DNA of 64,000 nucleotides, taken from NCBI GenBank assembly GCA_015680685.1, contig MNCI01036264.1, forward strand, positions 101,119-165,118. Reading direction: 5' to 3'. Source of the DNA: Gnetum montanum (taxonomy: Eukaryota > Streptophyta > Gnetopsida > Gnetales > Gnetaceae). A model generated the notes under the pieces. It had not been told where the DNA came from, ran no database searches, and worked only from the letters and a program-made list of their open reading frames with translations. Below, one piece after another: positions 23,411-34,195 of the stretch (the first letter of the stretch is position 1; each line of letters begins with the position of its first letter). The translations under genes and the position numbers were made by a program.

Positions 23411-23640
23411 TGCTAGTTATCTAGATTAGTTACATCATACACAATTGTTGTAAAGGTATTAATAATATGTCCTTTAGAAAATATTAAATCACACAACATA
23501 AGCCAACAACAATGTTTTTTTTTACAAGGGTGCAATAATGCACTCTATAATGAAAACATTCATTGGTTAACTAATGAGATATATGGTGAGGAAAATTGGA
23601 GTGACCAACCTTATGCAGGGGTTTCTTATGTTCATGATCA
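23411..23640 (+). other. 5' leader of element D
   Basis: Untranslated stretch between PBS and gag; nothing else recognised. Confidence 0.5.
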
Positions 23641-25700
23641 CCTTGATAACACTCAAAGATGACATTCACCTAAGGTAGAAAACCTTAGAGAAGATGAAGT
23701 AAGTCCTAAGCTAGGGAAGGCCTCAAGGCCTAAGACCTCCTTGAAACGAAGAAACGATAAATCAAAGAAGCTTGGGAAACATCATAGAAGCCATGACAAT
23801 CCTTCTAGTTCCTCATATTCCTCTTCTCTTTCAATGTCTAGTTCTGATAAAGATGAATGTAGGTGTGAAGATAAAGCTCCACTAAAGGGTTGGAATAGAA
23901 ACAAAAATCAAACTCGTAGGAACATTGACAGTCATCAACATGAACATAGACATTAACTAAATATAAATTTTCATCATAACATGTCTGATGATGATGAACC
24001 CTTGTTGGCCACTAAGAGCCTAATGCAAATCACAGAGGTAGATAAGATATCTCACAGACATTGCAAAGAGAGTCGCCTACCCAAGCTTGATATGAATAAC
24101 ATTCCTAAATTTGCAGGAGGCTATGATTTGAATTCATAACATCATTTACAAGCCTTCCATGATGCCTGTGCTTTCTACAACATTGAAAGTGGGTGGAAAA
24201 ATCTTAAACTATTTCCTAGCACACTAATTGATAGAGCCGAAGTGTGGTATAGATTGTTAAAACCAAATTCAATCTAATGATGGCCCACAATCTTAGAACT
24301 CTTCAATGAGAAATACCAGACCTATGCAAGGGTGTCCAACCTAAGGAGACAAATCCAAGGATGGAAGTAAGAACAACATCAACCCTTGGATATGGCCTTA
24401 TATAGATATTATTCCCTACTAAATAGATGCCCGGGCCATGGTTTCTCTAAGGAAATGCAACTTTTCCACATCATTGATGGGCTTCATAATGAAATGAGGG
24501 AGACCCTTGGGATGTATGCCCTAGGTTAATTATACAAGCTACAAGCCCATTAGATTTGAGAATTAATTGAGCATGTGGCAAAAGAATAAGGAGAGATATG
24601 CAAATGGGAGAATGTTGAGAAATATCAGTGGGACCTAACTCTTCAACAAATGGAGGTCCATATCTATCGTAAGAAGAAAGAAACCTCTCTCGATAAGGTG
24701 ATCCCACAACAAACCTAGCCAATATAGAAGTCTATTAATTAACTTGAAGCAAAGTTTAATAGGATGTCGAAATGGATATATGAAAATGTTACAACTCTCA
24801 TTAAGACGGTTGAAAAGAGGATTATGCAAAACAAGCTAGGCGATCATAATAAACAAAGGATACAAAACTAAGAAATAGCTAGGAACACTTTTCAATAAGT
24901 AAGAAAAATGACTAAAGAAAGTGAGGCTATAGACTCAATCATAGATGAAGATAATAGATGTGACATCTACATATATGATCATTAGAAGGGCCATTGCTCA
25001 ATCATTTTGCATCTACATGAGTATTGGGAAAGTACCTTAAATCTCAAGTTTGTATAGAAGCACATGCTTGAAAGATTTCCTCTTTCATAAGGTAATTATA
25101 GACAAGCCCACAACCAACCATACCATCCTATGGGGGCTTATTACTAGCCTTAACATTATCATCAACCATAATGACAACAACAAAAATTGTGAGGGAGGCC
25201 ATCACCAAATCAGCCCTATCCTTCCTATCCATTGAAACTGCAGAGATATTATGTTCAACACCTTGTTTCTCCAACTAGTTCTATGTCCTCTATTTCAAAT
25301 TACCACTATCACTCTCCCAAGTACCATCAACCCATGACATCCTCGAAGGGATCACCACCTCACACCTCTTACCATTCATCTTATCCTCGATATTCTCATA
25401 CTCCACCTCATCACATGCCACCACCAAGGACACAGGAAGGTTTCACACCACAATACCAACAAATAAATACCACTTGTGCTATAAATGTACATAAACATTC
25501 TGACAATGGTAGATCTTAATTGCCATGTCGGAAACATCTCTTCTTTAGGAAAGGCCATAAGTCAAAGCAAAAGACTCATGGATCTACCACATCATCCAAA
25601 CCAACATAATGCCAATTTGGTGCAACACCTCCCTTTTCACCACCACTATCCTCTAATCCTACATAAGGGCCACCATCCATTATTACTTCAATTCTAGACC
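23641..25700 (+). pseudogene. gag of element D (Athila-like)
   Basis: Gag forms the virus-like particle. The N-terminal arm is basic and Ser/His/Arg-rich (KSKKLGKHHRSHDNPSSSS, about 23760-23815). The main domain begins LPKLDMNNIPKFAGGYD (about 24075) and has LKLFPSTLIDRAEVWYR, LFNEKYQTYARVSNLRRQI and LNRCPGHGFSKEMQLFHIID (24210-24470), the layout typical of Athila Gag. The C-terminal tail is Tyr/His/Pro-rich (25232-25520). Stops interrupt it at several points. Element F has the same Gag on the minus strand. Protease and the rest of pol are missing downstream. Confidence 0.8.
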
Positions 25701-27370
25701 CAAGTAATAAATCTACATGTGTGGAAAGACCAAAAAATCCATGAATACCATATCATGATCAAGGATGCAATCGTGGGCTAAACATCCATCATGTTAACAC
25801 ACCTCATATCCTAACCCACCATACATTTAACAATTAAGTGTGTGACCAACGATTTGTCTACCCAGCCATTGCAACATCAAAAGATACCTAGTGGCTAGGG
25901 AATGAAAGGTTACCAATGTTTTATACATGCATGGATCCTATCTATCTACGTATTAATCCTTATCATGACCAAATTTTTAGTTGTGTGGGACATCCCTCAT
26001 TCTAATTTTTAGGATTCATAAGTGTTTTCCATATTTTTGTTTTACACTTTTTTATCAATTTCTTATTTCTTGATATAGTTTTTCTAATTCCTTCCAACTT
26101 TTTCTATTTTGTTGTTTTCATTTTCTTGTTATGTAATCTTGCTTGTGAATAAAATGATCATGTTGCTAATTGAGGTGAGGTTTTCTTTATGTTGTGGAGT
26201 CATAAGAGATTGATTATTCAGATAGTAAGACCACATCATCCATTCATTCATCCCATTAATAAGAGGTTCTTACCCTGGTCATAATGATATTCTTTTTCAT
26301 CATCCAACCTAAAAATAAATCCATAATCATTGTGTCTGGGTAGAAGAGTGTAGAACCAAGGGGGAATGTAAAGGGTATGACATCAAGGGGATTTGTGAAT
26401 TCTCTTTGGCCACTTCTATATGTTCTATCATGTTGCTAAGGTTGTAATTATATCCTTGTAGATCTAATGAAAAATGGGAGTAAGAGTACCACAAAAAGAC
26501 ATTGAACAATTTCTGTGGGTCCAATAGGAAAGACATGTATCAATTCCTGAAGGTTAGTGACTTCTCAAAACTTTTGAAAATAAAAAATAAAAACAAAACA
26601 TGTGTCCCTTAAATAAGCTCATACCTTGGACAAAATGCCAAGTGATGTTACTCCTTACAACTATGATATTCTTATGGTTGTTAGTTAAAGTGATGACATG
26701 ATGCAATGTCACTGAAATGTGGTTTGGACTTGGTTTGAATCTTGGAAATAAGGGCTTATGATTATTTAACCATTAATAACACACACAAGGATTCATTGTG
26801 CCTATGGTAAGACACCTCATGCCCCAATTTCTGTAATCCTTTTTATAGTGCATCTCATCTCGTTGTTTGTTTGATCGTAACTTGTAGTTTTGTATAACAT
26901 AGAGTTATTATCTTAAATTGGTGGTTTTAACATATATGTTTTGTTGCATAAGTATGCATTTCATTCAACCTCTTTAGTGCCTACGTACATTTTTAGGTGT
27001 TGTTACACAAGGGCATTATGGGCTAGAGCCTGCTTTGGGGAGGACCCACTTGTGTAATTGTTGTAACATGTACTTGTTTGACACAACCACATCATTGTTA
27101 ACCTTTTAAGCACTTCATTGTTAAATTTCATGCTTTCCCTTATCATGGAAATTGATTCATCCACAACCTCGATTTAAACACCCTTTTTCTTGCTTCTTCC
27201 AAAGCTTTCCATGTTAAAAACTCCACCTTCTCATACTTTCAGTGCCTCTACTTGATTTTCCACTTACCTGAGAACCATGGATCTAACCTCAAACCTTTCC
27301 ATCAACAACAGAGCTTCATTTCTTATGCTTATTACCCCCATGAGATGTTCATCCATGAACCCCAATCTTA
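25701..27370 (+). other. Post-pol untranslated region of element D; pol deleted
   Basis: No pol domain is found. Sequence near 26210-26290 matches, base by base over long runs, the region downstream of integrase in copy C (minus strand, 44750-44660). So the deletion joined the gag tail to the region after INT, between about 25700 and 26200. Confidence 0.6.
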
Positions 27371-27430
27371 GGTGGGATGCAACATCGGATACCCAATATC
27401 AGGTCACATAAAACCTATATATATGACCCC
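27371..27430 (+). promoter_or_regulatory. Putative internal promoter of ORF3 (element D)
   Basis: A block with GGATGCAACATCGGATACCC, an AATATC motif, CACATAAAAC and TATATATAT (27416-27424). The same order, CACATAAAA then CTATATATAG, stands upstream of ORF3 in copy C (minus strand, 32655-32563). The GATATC-type motifs before a TATA box mirror the LTR promoters of this family. Promoter function is inferred. Confidence 0.5.
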
Positions 27431-27976
27431 CATAGTCCCCAAACTTCATTCTCATCATTTGCAGCTAGGGGAGTTTTTCAAATTTTCTCTCACAACTTAG
27501 AGCTTTGTGAAACCAACTAAAATTTTTGATATTTGGCTCTCTATTGCTTTGATTCTCATATCTTTTGAACCTAATTAACCCCAAAGTGTTCAAGTTAGTT
27601 GTGGGGGGTGCTTGCATGAGAAACTTATGCCACTTTTCCAAAATTTTCTATCACTTGAAGGATATTATAAGGGTAAGAACATTAAAAACCATAAGTGTTA
27701 TACTGAAGAATCAATTGTGGTAATGCTAGAAACCTTAATCTTTTCACCTAAGGGACCATAACCATTATAATAAGCCACACATAAGGAAAAAGGAACCAAT
27801 TGTGAAGGGTTATAAAAGAAGATAAACACTTTTTGGGAGTTTATCCTAAACATTTTTCTAACTTTGCAATCATATAAACTAAAGAACTTAATGAAAATAA
27901 GGTCATAAGTATGGTATACATTTTTTAATGATAAATATCGATACCTTAGTAATACTTTATCTTTGCTTGATTGCAA

Positions 27977-30706
27977 ATGGTCCCAAAAATAAGAGCATAG
28001 GAAGAACCTTCGTAGAGAGCATCCAAATGCCCAAGAGGTGGTAGGGGACAGTAGCGTGAGATGGCAGAGCATGAAGAATAGGAAGCCAAATCTTTCAACA
28101 TCCATCAAGAGGCTCCTATTACTAGATAGTCGATCCAAGGAGAGGTTGTAGAACCACCAGCTCTTATGTAGGGACAATGTCTCATGTTGCCCCATGAATG
28201 CCTTATGACCATCCAAGAAAAGTCCATCTTGACCATTTTCATCATGGAGATGAACTTCAGCCCATTCATGGTGTTTGCCCCAAAAGCAATTTGAACACAA
28301 ATCTAGACATCACTGTTGTGGCTTATTCTTTCATATAGTGGCAACTAGTACCTTAGTGAGACCCACCAGTTTTGGCACAACAAAGATGAAGGCACCACTG
28401 TCAACATTTGTGGAGTTAATTTCTCATTCTTAGTCAAGGTAATTGCAGTAGCTCTTAATTTGCCAAAAAAGGGGGCTAATTTAGCCCATCTATCCACTAG
28501 GTCTAACCCTGACAGCAAGAAGTTATGGCTAAAATAGGCCTACAATGAGGACAAAACATATAATGAATTAACTCTAGAAGAAAGGACATACTTCAAGATT
28601 GGCACATATCATCTCTTTCTGACAAAAGGAATTAATAGGATCTTAACATATGTGACCAAGGGAAGTGCTATCTTAACGGGCAAATACATGGCCAACCTTA
28701 ATTTTATTTCATAGAAATTCAGAGCTGATTTAAGGAGAAAAAGGCAAAAAAGCCAATACTCCCATTTCCTTGCCTAATAAGAAAGCTATGCAAGAATGTT
28801 GGAATCCTAGGGTACACAAACAATGTTCCTAGGAAGGCTTAGAACGCTTCATTCATAGAGTTTCTCAAACCTACAGCACTAAGGAAAGACCTTCATGAAG
28901 AACAAGAACTAGAGAAGGAAGCAATTCTAGAAACAGAAGAACAACATGAGCTTGAACAATGCCCTAAAACACAAGCTCCACCACCACTGTCACAACAAGA
29001 TTATAGATCCTCAATGAGCCATCTACAAAAAATTGTTGAAGCCATTAGTTGAGGAAGCATAGATGAGTCCAATATTTTCAAAGAAATCAATGATGTTGTA
29101 CAACCCACCATTTCAATCGACTTGACAATTGGGTAGATTTTGCTACAATTAGGAGGAGAATCTTAGTGGTCCAAGAAAATATCTAGAAATGCTGCATCCT
29201 TTTAAGTGATGCTCGAGATAGGAGAAGGTGTCAAGTCATGGTAATGTAGCATCAGGATGTAGCAAGCACAATAGAAGTAATAATAGATCATATCAAGGAA
29301 TCATTCAATGTGCTTGTTATGTCCCCAGTAGATCTAACGGGGACCAGAGATATTCAAATGCTCGTTAGGACTTTGATGACTCATGTGGAACATGAGGACG
29401 TATTAGATTAACTACTGCAGATAGGTCAAGTGATGACTACTTTGTTTGACATCCACAATGATGTCAATGCAACATAGTTTAACCTCATAGCCACTAAAGG
29501 AAAATTGGTCATGGCAGAGACTAGGGCAGAGCATGTAGAAGTGGAAGTGCACAGGTTGCAATAAGAGTTGTTCACCCTAAGAGCCGAAAGACGAGATCCT
29601 ACTCAATTTATTATGCTTGAACGAGTGGAATAATTTGGAATGGAACAACTGACCAAGTTGAGTAAGAAAATAAAAATTGCAAAGCAAGAGAAGAAAAACG
29701 TTGTTTGGAATGCCTCTGAAGCCAAAGCATAGACCTATATCCATAGAAAGGCATTGAATTCCATGCAAGAAGAAAATAAGTAGCTCACGATCAAGAATTA
29801 AAGGTTGACCGCAATTGAAAAGTAAAAGAATATTTTAGAGGAAAGTGTCCACCAGTTGTGAGAACAATTGATGAGGGTCAACCAAGACATCAAGAAATTA
29901 ACTAGGAAAAATATAACCCTCTCAATGAAGGAGGTCCATGGCATTCGATAGAAGTTAGCAATTGAAATAAGCACATGGAAAAATGAGGCCAAGAAACATG
30001 AAAAGCTAAAAGAACACTTCCATGACCAAGCAGGCATGCTTAAGCAAATAAATGAAAAGAAAATCTAGATGGCTAAAGCTAGCATTGGAGCCATGTTAGC
30101 ATAAAATCTTGACCAACAACCCATCTTGGATAGCTATGCTCTAGTCCATTATGCAGAAGTGAAAAATAAAGACCTGCAAATTGAAGATTTAAAAGAGGAC
30201 ATGGTATTGGCTAACTTTAGATATGCCAACCTCGCCATGTTAATAGTAGGCTGGCCTAAAAGAGAGTTGGAGAAGTAGGTAGTAACCACTATGCATTGTA
30301 TGAAAAAGAGTTTGTGGATAGAAAATATGCTTTGCAGAAGCTTCATGTGGCAAACTCAGAATTGAAGGTGGTTAAAGCTAGCTACCATGGATAGAGGGTT
30401 GTCACCTCAGACCTAGCTAGAAGATTAACAGATTATCAAGAATTAAGAGAAAAAGCTAGGGCCTTTGAGGAAGAACGATGGTAGTTTGTGGCTTGGTATG
30501 TGAAGGCCAACAAGATGTTCTTGTAACTACCATGCCCTTGGGATGTATTAGCACCATCACACATCAGTTTAGTAGATTAGATGGTACACAACCCAAGGAT
30601 GGAAGAGGACAAATTGCAAGAATTTCTTGATCACTACAAATTTCACAGGTTTGGCGACAAAGGGAAGTAGCTAATGAAGGAGCGACCACCTCTAGGAACT
30701 ACATGA
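27977..30706 (+). pseudogene. ORF3 of element D: coiled-coil protein with plant-transposon-protein-like domain
   Basis: A reading frame of about 909 codons in the position where Athila elements carry their env-like ORF. The ATG at 27977 (MVPKIRA) aligns with MAPKRA of copy C. Codons about 20-110 include AIQEKSIL in C and TIQEKSIL here. Codons about 150-290 hold KKLWLK, YNELTLEERTYFKI, YHLFLTKG, FKADLRRK-like sequence and ILPFPCLIRKLC in a neighbouring frame, a pattern like Pfam PF20167. From about codon 480 it is a long Glu/Lys/Leu-rich coiled-coil region (e.g. KNITLSMKEVHGI, KLAIEISTWKNEAKKHEKL), ending with CPWDVLAPSHISL. No signal peptide or transmembrane segment is seen, so it is not an obvious envelope glycoprotein. 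Many stops. Confidence 0.7.
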
Positions 30707-30882
30707 GCTTGCCTAAGTTGTGTCTTGTAATTTTGTGTCCAATTTCCATAAACACCACTGTGGCATGTATAAGTCCATTTTTTGTTTGTCTAAGGTAGTC
30801 AATAATTCCATAACTTTCCACCAATTTTTTTGAAGAACCTATTCCTCATTTTTTTAACTCCAAGATAACTTTTCATTCAATT

Positions 30883-30891
30883 GTGGGGGTA
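30883..30891 (+). other. Polypurine tract of element D
   Basis: GTGGGGGTA directly before the 3' LTR at 30892, the same as in copy A. Confidence 0.85.
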
Positions 30892-30917
30892 TGATGAGTC
30901 ATCATTATGTTAGCCTT

Positions 30918-31000
30918 GATATCAAATACTCGATATCGAGGCTCCAATATCAAATATTTGATATTGGATCCTAGGAAATGATGTCAGATATCTGATATCA
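30918..31000 (+). promoter_or_regulatory. GATATC-palindrome cluster upstream of LTR TATA
   Basis: Contains TTGATATCAAATA, TCGATATCGA, a perfect 22-bp palindrome at 30945-30966 (half site CAATATCAAAT) and AGATATCTGATATCA, all within 100 bp upstream of TATAAATA. Related motifs precede the TATA box in the 5' LTR and in the LTRs of C and F. Possible binding sites for a host transcription factor. Confidence 0.55.
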
Positions 31001-31017
31001 TCTCTTCCATGCTAGCC

Positions 31018-31025
31018 TATAAATA
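31018..31025 (+). promoter_or_regulatory. LTR TATA box, element D 3' LTR
   Basis: TATAAATA in GCCTATAAATACAA; mutated to TATCAATA in the 5' LTR. Confidence 0.7.
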
Positions 31026-31729
31026 CAATACTTGGATGCACAGTTGGAACATAGTTTTTTATCCATCTTTGATAGTCTTTTTTAGATTTCTACATTCAAG
31101 TTCTGTTATTCCTAATGCATGCTTGCAGTGTGATGTTTGTAATCATATGGCACCTTTGTTAGAGTGTGACGTATTTGGACATGTTACATGACTAAAAATA
31201 AAGATCAAGATTACTTCCATCATTGCGGCATTCACTTAGATTTATTATTACTTTAATTATTTAACTTTTTAATTATTTACTATTTTCTCTGGTTAATTAC
31301 ATTAATCACAAGTGCTTAAGTGTAAGTACCTAGTAAGCCAGCAAGGTATCATTTGGTACACCTAGTGACATACACTTGGTAATTCCAGTGGCAGTTATAT
31401 GAAGTCTAAGGTGTGTATAGATGATTGGGGATAGATACTCATCATACATAGGCTAGTTTAGATCTTATTTTCCATTGTTCATTAGCTTAGTTAATTTATG
31501 TCTTTATTTTCATTAGGAGCAGCATAGAATTACACAACATCATATGCCTAACCTTGGACTAAACCCTACGTGACAAAGCTACCACTAGTCCAAGTGGGAA
31601 TACAATGAACTGTAATCAAGGCATGATGATTTAGATGCATAACTAGTCTCATCCATGCAATTTAACTAGATCATGCATGAATACTTATTATTCATATAGT
31701 TGGATGTAGGGGTACTTTGTCACTAATCA

Positions 31730-31734
31730 TTGGC
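31730..31734 (+). other. Target-site duplication, right copy (element D)
   Basis: TTGGC after the 3' LTR, identical to 22513-22517. Confidence 0.9.
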
Positions 31735-32065
31735 CCTTGACAACTTTTGGAGAAAATTTCAAGAATGGACCAAAGTTAATTTTCATAATTACTATCCACA
31801 TGATGGATTTTTCTTGAATAGCCTAAAGGCATTCAAGTGATACTGTAAGTTATTGTTCCTAGATAGGTACTAGTGCAACATCTACTTCTACTTAAGCAGA
31901 TTGCTTTGTGGTAGGAGTTTGTTGATGAATGCTAAAGGATTGTGCTTCCTACTCTCCTTATTTTTCTTGCGAATTTTTCTCACTCTCTTGTCCTCTTCAA
32001 TAGCCTCATGTTCTTTTACTTACTAGTCATGGGAGTTCTCCTTGTGTTGCTCTTTTTGGGGCCAT
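31730..32065 (-). pseudogene. ORF3 copy C, N-terminal part
   Basis: Minus-strand ATG at 32065 (MAPKRATQGELP), 112 codons up to the insertion point of D. The segment counts as a whole number of codons, and the reading frame resumes in phase at 22512 once one copy of the TTGGC duplication is ignored. Residues match ORF3 of D (AIQEKSIM, INFGPFLKFSPKVVKG). Stops are present. No signal peptide is visible. Confidence 0.7.
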
Positions 32066-32562
32066 CTACAATCAATTAAGGATTTGGAATTACTAAAATA
32101 TTCTCATAAATGAGTAACAATTTAATACCTTACTCATACCCTTAGTCATATCAAATTCTTAATTTATTATGATTGCAAAGTTAAAATATTTTTTAATAAC
32201 AACCCCACGAGTACTTTAAATGAGTGGTATGGTTAATTAGAAGTCTTGTTAAAGTGGTTTTGGCCTTAACAAAAGTGGTTTACTTTTAAAAATTCTTAAT
32301 CTGTTCCTTAACTTACCCCTATAATACCTTCCAGTTAGAAATTTCAAAAAAATCGACTCAAATTTTCCTTACTAGCACCCCCCATAACTAGGGTGATCAC
32401 TTCAGGATCATGTAGATTCAAAAATTACATAAATCAAGGCAATAATGAGCAAGTTATGGATGTTGGAAGTTGGTGTGTTAGAGCTCTCTAGCTTCAAAAA
32501 AATTGGCAACAACTCCCTTCATATGAAATTCAGAAATGAAAAATTCTTCTAATTCCCCCATG

Positions 32563-32660
32563 CTATATATAGATTTTATGTGTGTGATATCGTAAATGCA
32601 ACATCATAGATGTTATATTGTAGGGCCTGCGATATCATAGATATGATGTCACCATAGAAA
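32563..32660 (-). promoter_or_regulatory. Putative internal promoter of ORF3 (copy C)
   Basis: Minus strand: several GATATC/GATATG motifs (32655-32590), CACATAAAATC and TATATATAG (32571-32563), about 500 bp upstream of the ORF3 ATG at 32065. Aligns with 27371-27430 of D. Confidence 0.5.
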
Positions 32661-32684
32661 AATCAAAATTTCTAATTGTTTTTC

Positions 32685-34195
32685 TGTTGGCACATTTGGC
32701 CATTTCATGGAACAGCAAGAGTAGATACTGGAAAAATGCAACTTGTAAAACAATGTATGGTTGAAAATTTAGAAATAAACATGTGGCTTTAAGGTTATGG
32801 GTTGATGGATGTTTTGGAGAAGTTATTCACTATTAAATAAAATGATGTTAAGACCTTCTTGAGATACAAAATTAAAGTGCCAAATTATTCCAAAGGAAAT
32901 GTGGTATTACTGGAAGCAAATGGTTCGGCATTTGCACAACATTTCAAAAGAAAAATGGAAAGGGCTTCAGCCGATGGTAATTGAGCGATTAAAAAAAGGG
33001 GGCAAAGTATTATTCCATCGCATCCATGGTTCCAGTGGCTTACGAAGTGCTCAAGGCTAGACAAGTTCTTGTTCACGGCACCGCTCAGAAATATTTGTTG
33101 GTCATACAACACATTGCACCCAAACAGCAGCAGGAGAAGTGCCTGGTACATCAACAATAATACAAACAAAGTTTGTTCGTTGTCAGTCTCTGTAACTATC
33201 ATTATTATTCAAGAAGAATCTTGATTGCCATTACTGTGGACGCAACCATGATACGCAACCATGATATTCTTGGCCCCACTAGTGTTGGTGATGGCATTCA
33301 TGGTGGTGCCAGCAACACTAGCAATGACTGCACCGGCAGCATCATCAGAAACAGGCACGACGATGGTGATGAAGATTGTAGAGCAAACGGGATGCAACAT
33401 GTTCATAAATCTAGCAAAGAGCACGTAGGCCATTCACCAGATTTAGATGGACTTGCCCATGGATTCGTAGGCAATGACCATCTTAGCTCCCTCCAACGAT
33501 GCCTTCGCAGATCTAAAGGCGGGCATTCTGAACTCGATCACGGAAATGGAGAAGACAGAGATAGTGCAATACCACATGCTTCTGAAGTACTACACGTAGG
33601 GGTAGTTGTAGGAGGCCATTAATCCCATCAAAACCATGGCCATCGGCAAGCACGGCCCTCTCGGCTTCACTGTGACCTCCTCGGGAGCCAGCAACAGCTC
33701 CGTCAAAATCTCCACCTGAGCAAACAATTCCCGTCGGATTGCAGGGATTTGCAGACCTCGAATCCTAGTTTGAAAATGTATGAGTGGATCTTATATTATC
33801 GAGCATCTGAAGGAAAACACAGAAGACGTTGCCCAGTGTCTGGACTCCCCACCAATGCCAAGGCCACGGTATAGCACACAGATTACTACAACTACCATTT
33901 CTAGCACAAACAGAAATTTGCAAGATAGCCAAGTTCCAAAGATGGCGGATCATTACAGTTTTTTTCAGATGGCAAAACACTAACGGTAATAGGCATATGA
34001 GGAGGACGATGTGGCGGCATGTGGGTGGCCTTCCATAATGTCAGTTACGGCAACAACAGCGATGGAGCCTACTACACCTATGCATCACCTCTTATCCCTT
34101 GCAACATGATAGTTTACAAACCCTTGATCTGACACTTGTCCTACCTGCACGATGATGCCTAACTCCTGGAGAAATATATGGTAAAAATAATTAAT
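32685..34195 (+). mobile_element. 5' LTR of element E
   Basis: Starts TGTTGGCACATTTGGCCATT; the same sequence (TGTCGG...) starts the second copy at 42709. Homology runs to ATGGTAAAAATAATTA. The middle third is GC-richer than the surroundings and contains the FLA-like segment. Confidence 0.85.
33261..33773 (+). pseudogene. Fasciclin-like arabinogalactan protein (FLA) segment in 5' LTR
   Basis: A frame of 171 codons starting MIFLAPLVLVMAFMVVPA, a hydrophobic signal peptide, then KIVEQTGCNMFINLAKST, and a fasciclin (FAS1) core: AMTILAPSNDAFADLKAGIL (H1 motif), EIVQYHML (H2 Tyr-His) and GFTVTSSGASNSSVKIS. Plant FLAs are secreted, GPI-anchored cell-wall glycoproteins with exactly these motifs. 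The copy has several stops and lacks the rest of FAS1, the Pro-rich AGP region and the GPI signal. Just before the ATG a short GCAACCATGATA duplication distinguishes it from the 3' LTR copy. Confidence 0.85.

Larger units (their letters stand above)
22518..31729 (+). mobile_element. Athila-like element D, complete, non-autonomous
   Basis: A 9.2-kb element with both LTRs (22518-23388, 30892-31729), a PBS, a polypurine tract, and a perfect 5-bp target duplication TTGGC. Inside are gag and ORF3 with no RT or integrase, so it must have depended on enzymes from another copy. It sits inside ORF3 of the minus-strand relative C. Gag, PBS type and LTR ends identify the Athila lineage. Confidence 0.9.
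30892..31729 (+). mobile_element. 3' LTR of element D
   Basis: Starts TGATGAGTCATC and ends CACTAATCA, followed by TTGGC. Co-linear with the 5' LTR. TATA box at 31018-31025. 838 bp. Confidence 0.9.

Noticed and set aside
27698-28300. A 200-codon open frame on the minus strand, the longest uninterrupted frame in element D
   Set aside because: It lies antisense to the leader and first codons of ORF3; the plus-strand sequence aligns with copy C and the antisense frame has no domain.
27977-30706. ORF3 as a retroviral-type envelope protein
   Set aside because: No signal peptide, transmembrane helix or glycoprotein-like Cys pattern was seen; it is a long coiled-coil protein.
33173-33622. 149-codon plus-strand frame and several minus-strand frames in the LTRs of E (also 32885-33202, 43546-43818)
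   Set aside because: They overlap the FLA-like frame in other phases; only the FLA frame shows a signal peptide and FAS1 motifs in both LTRs.
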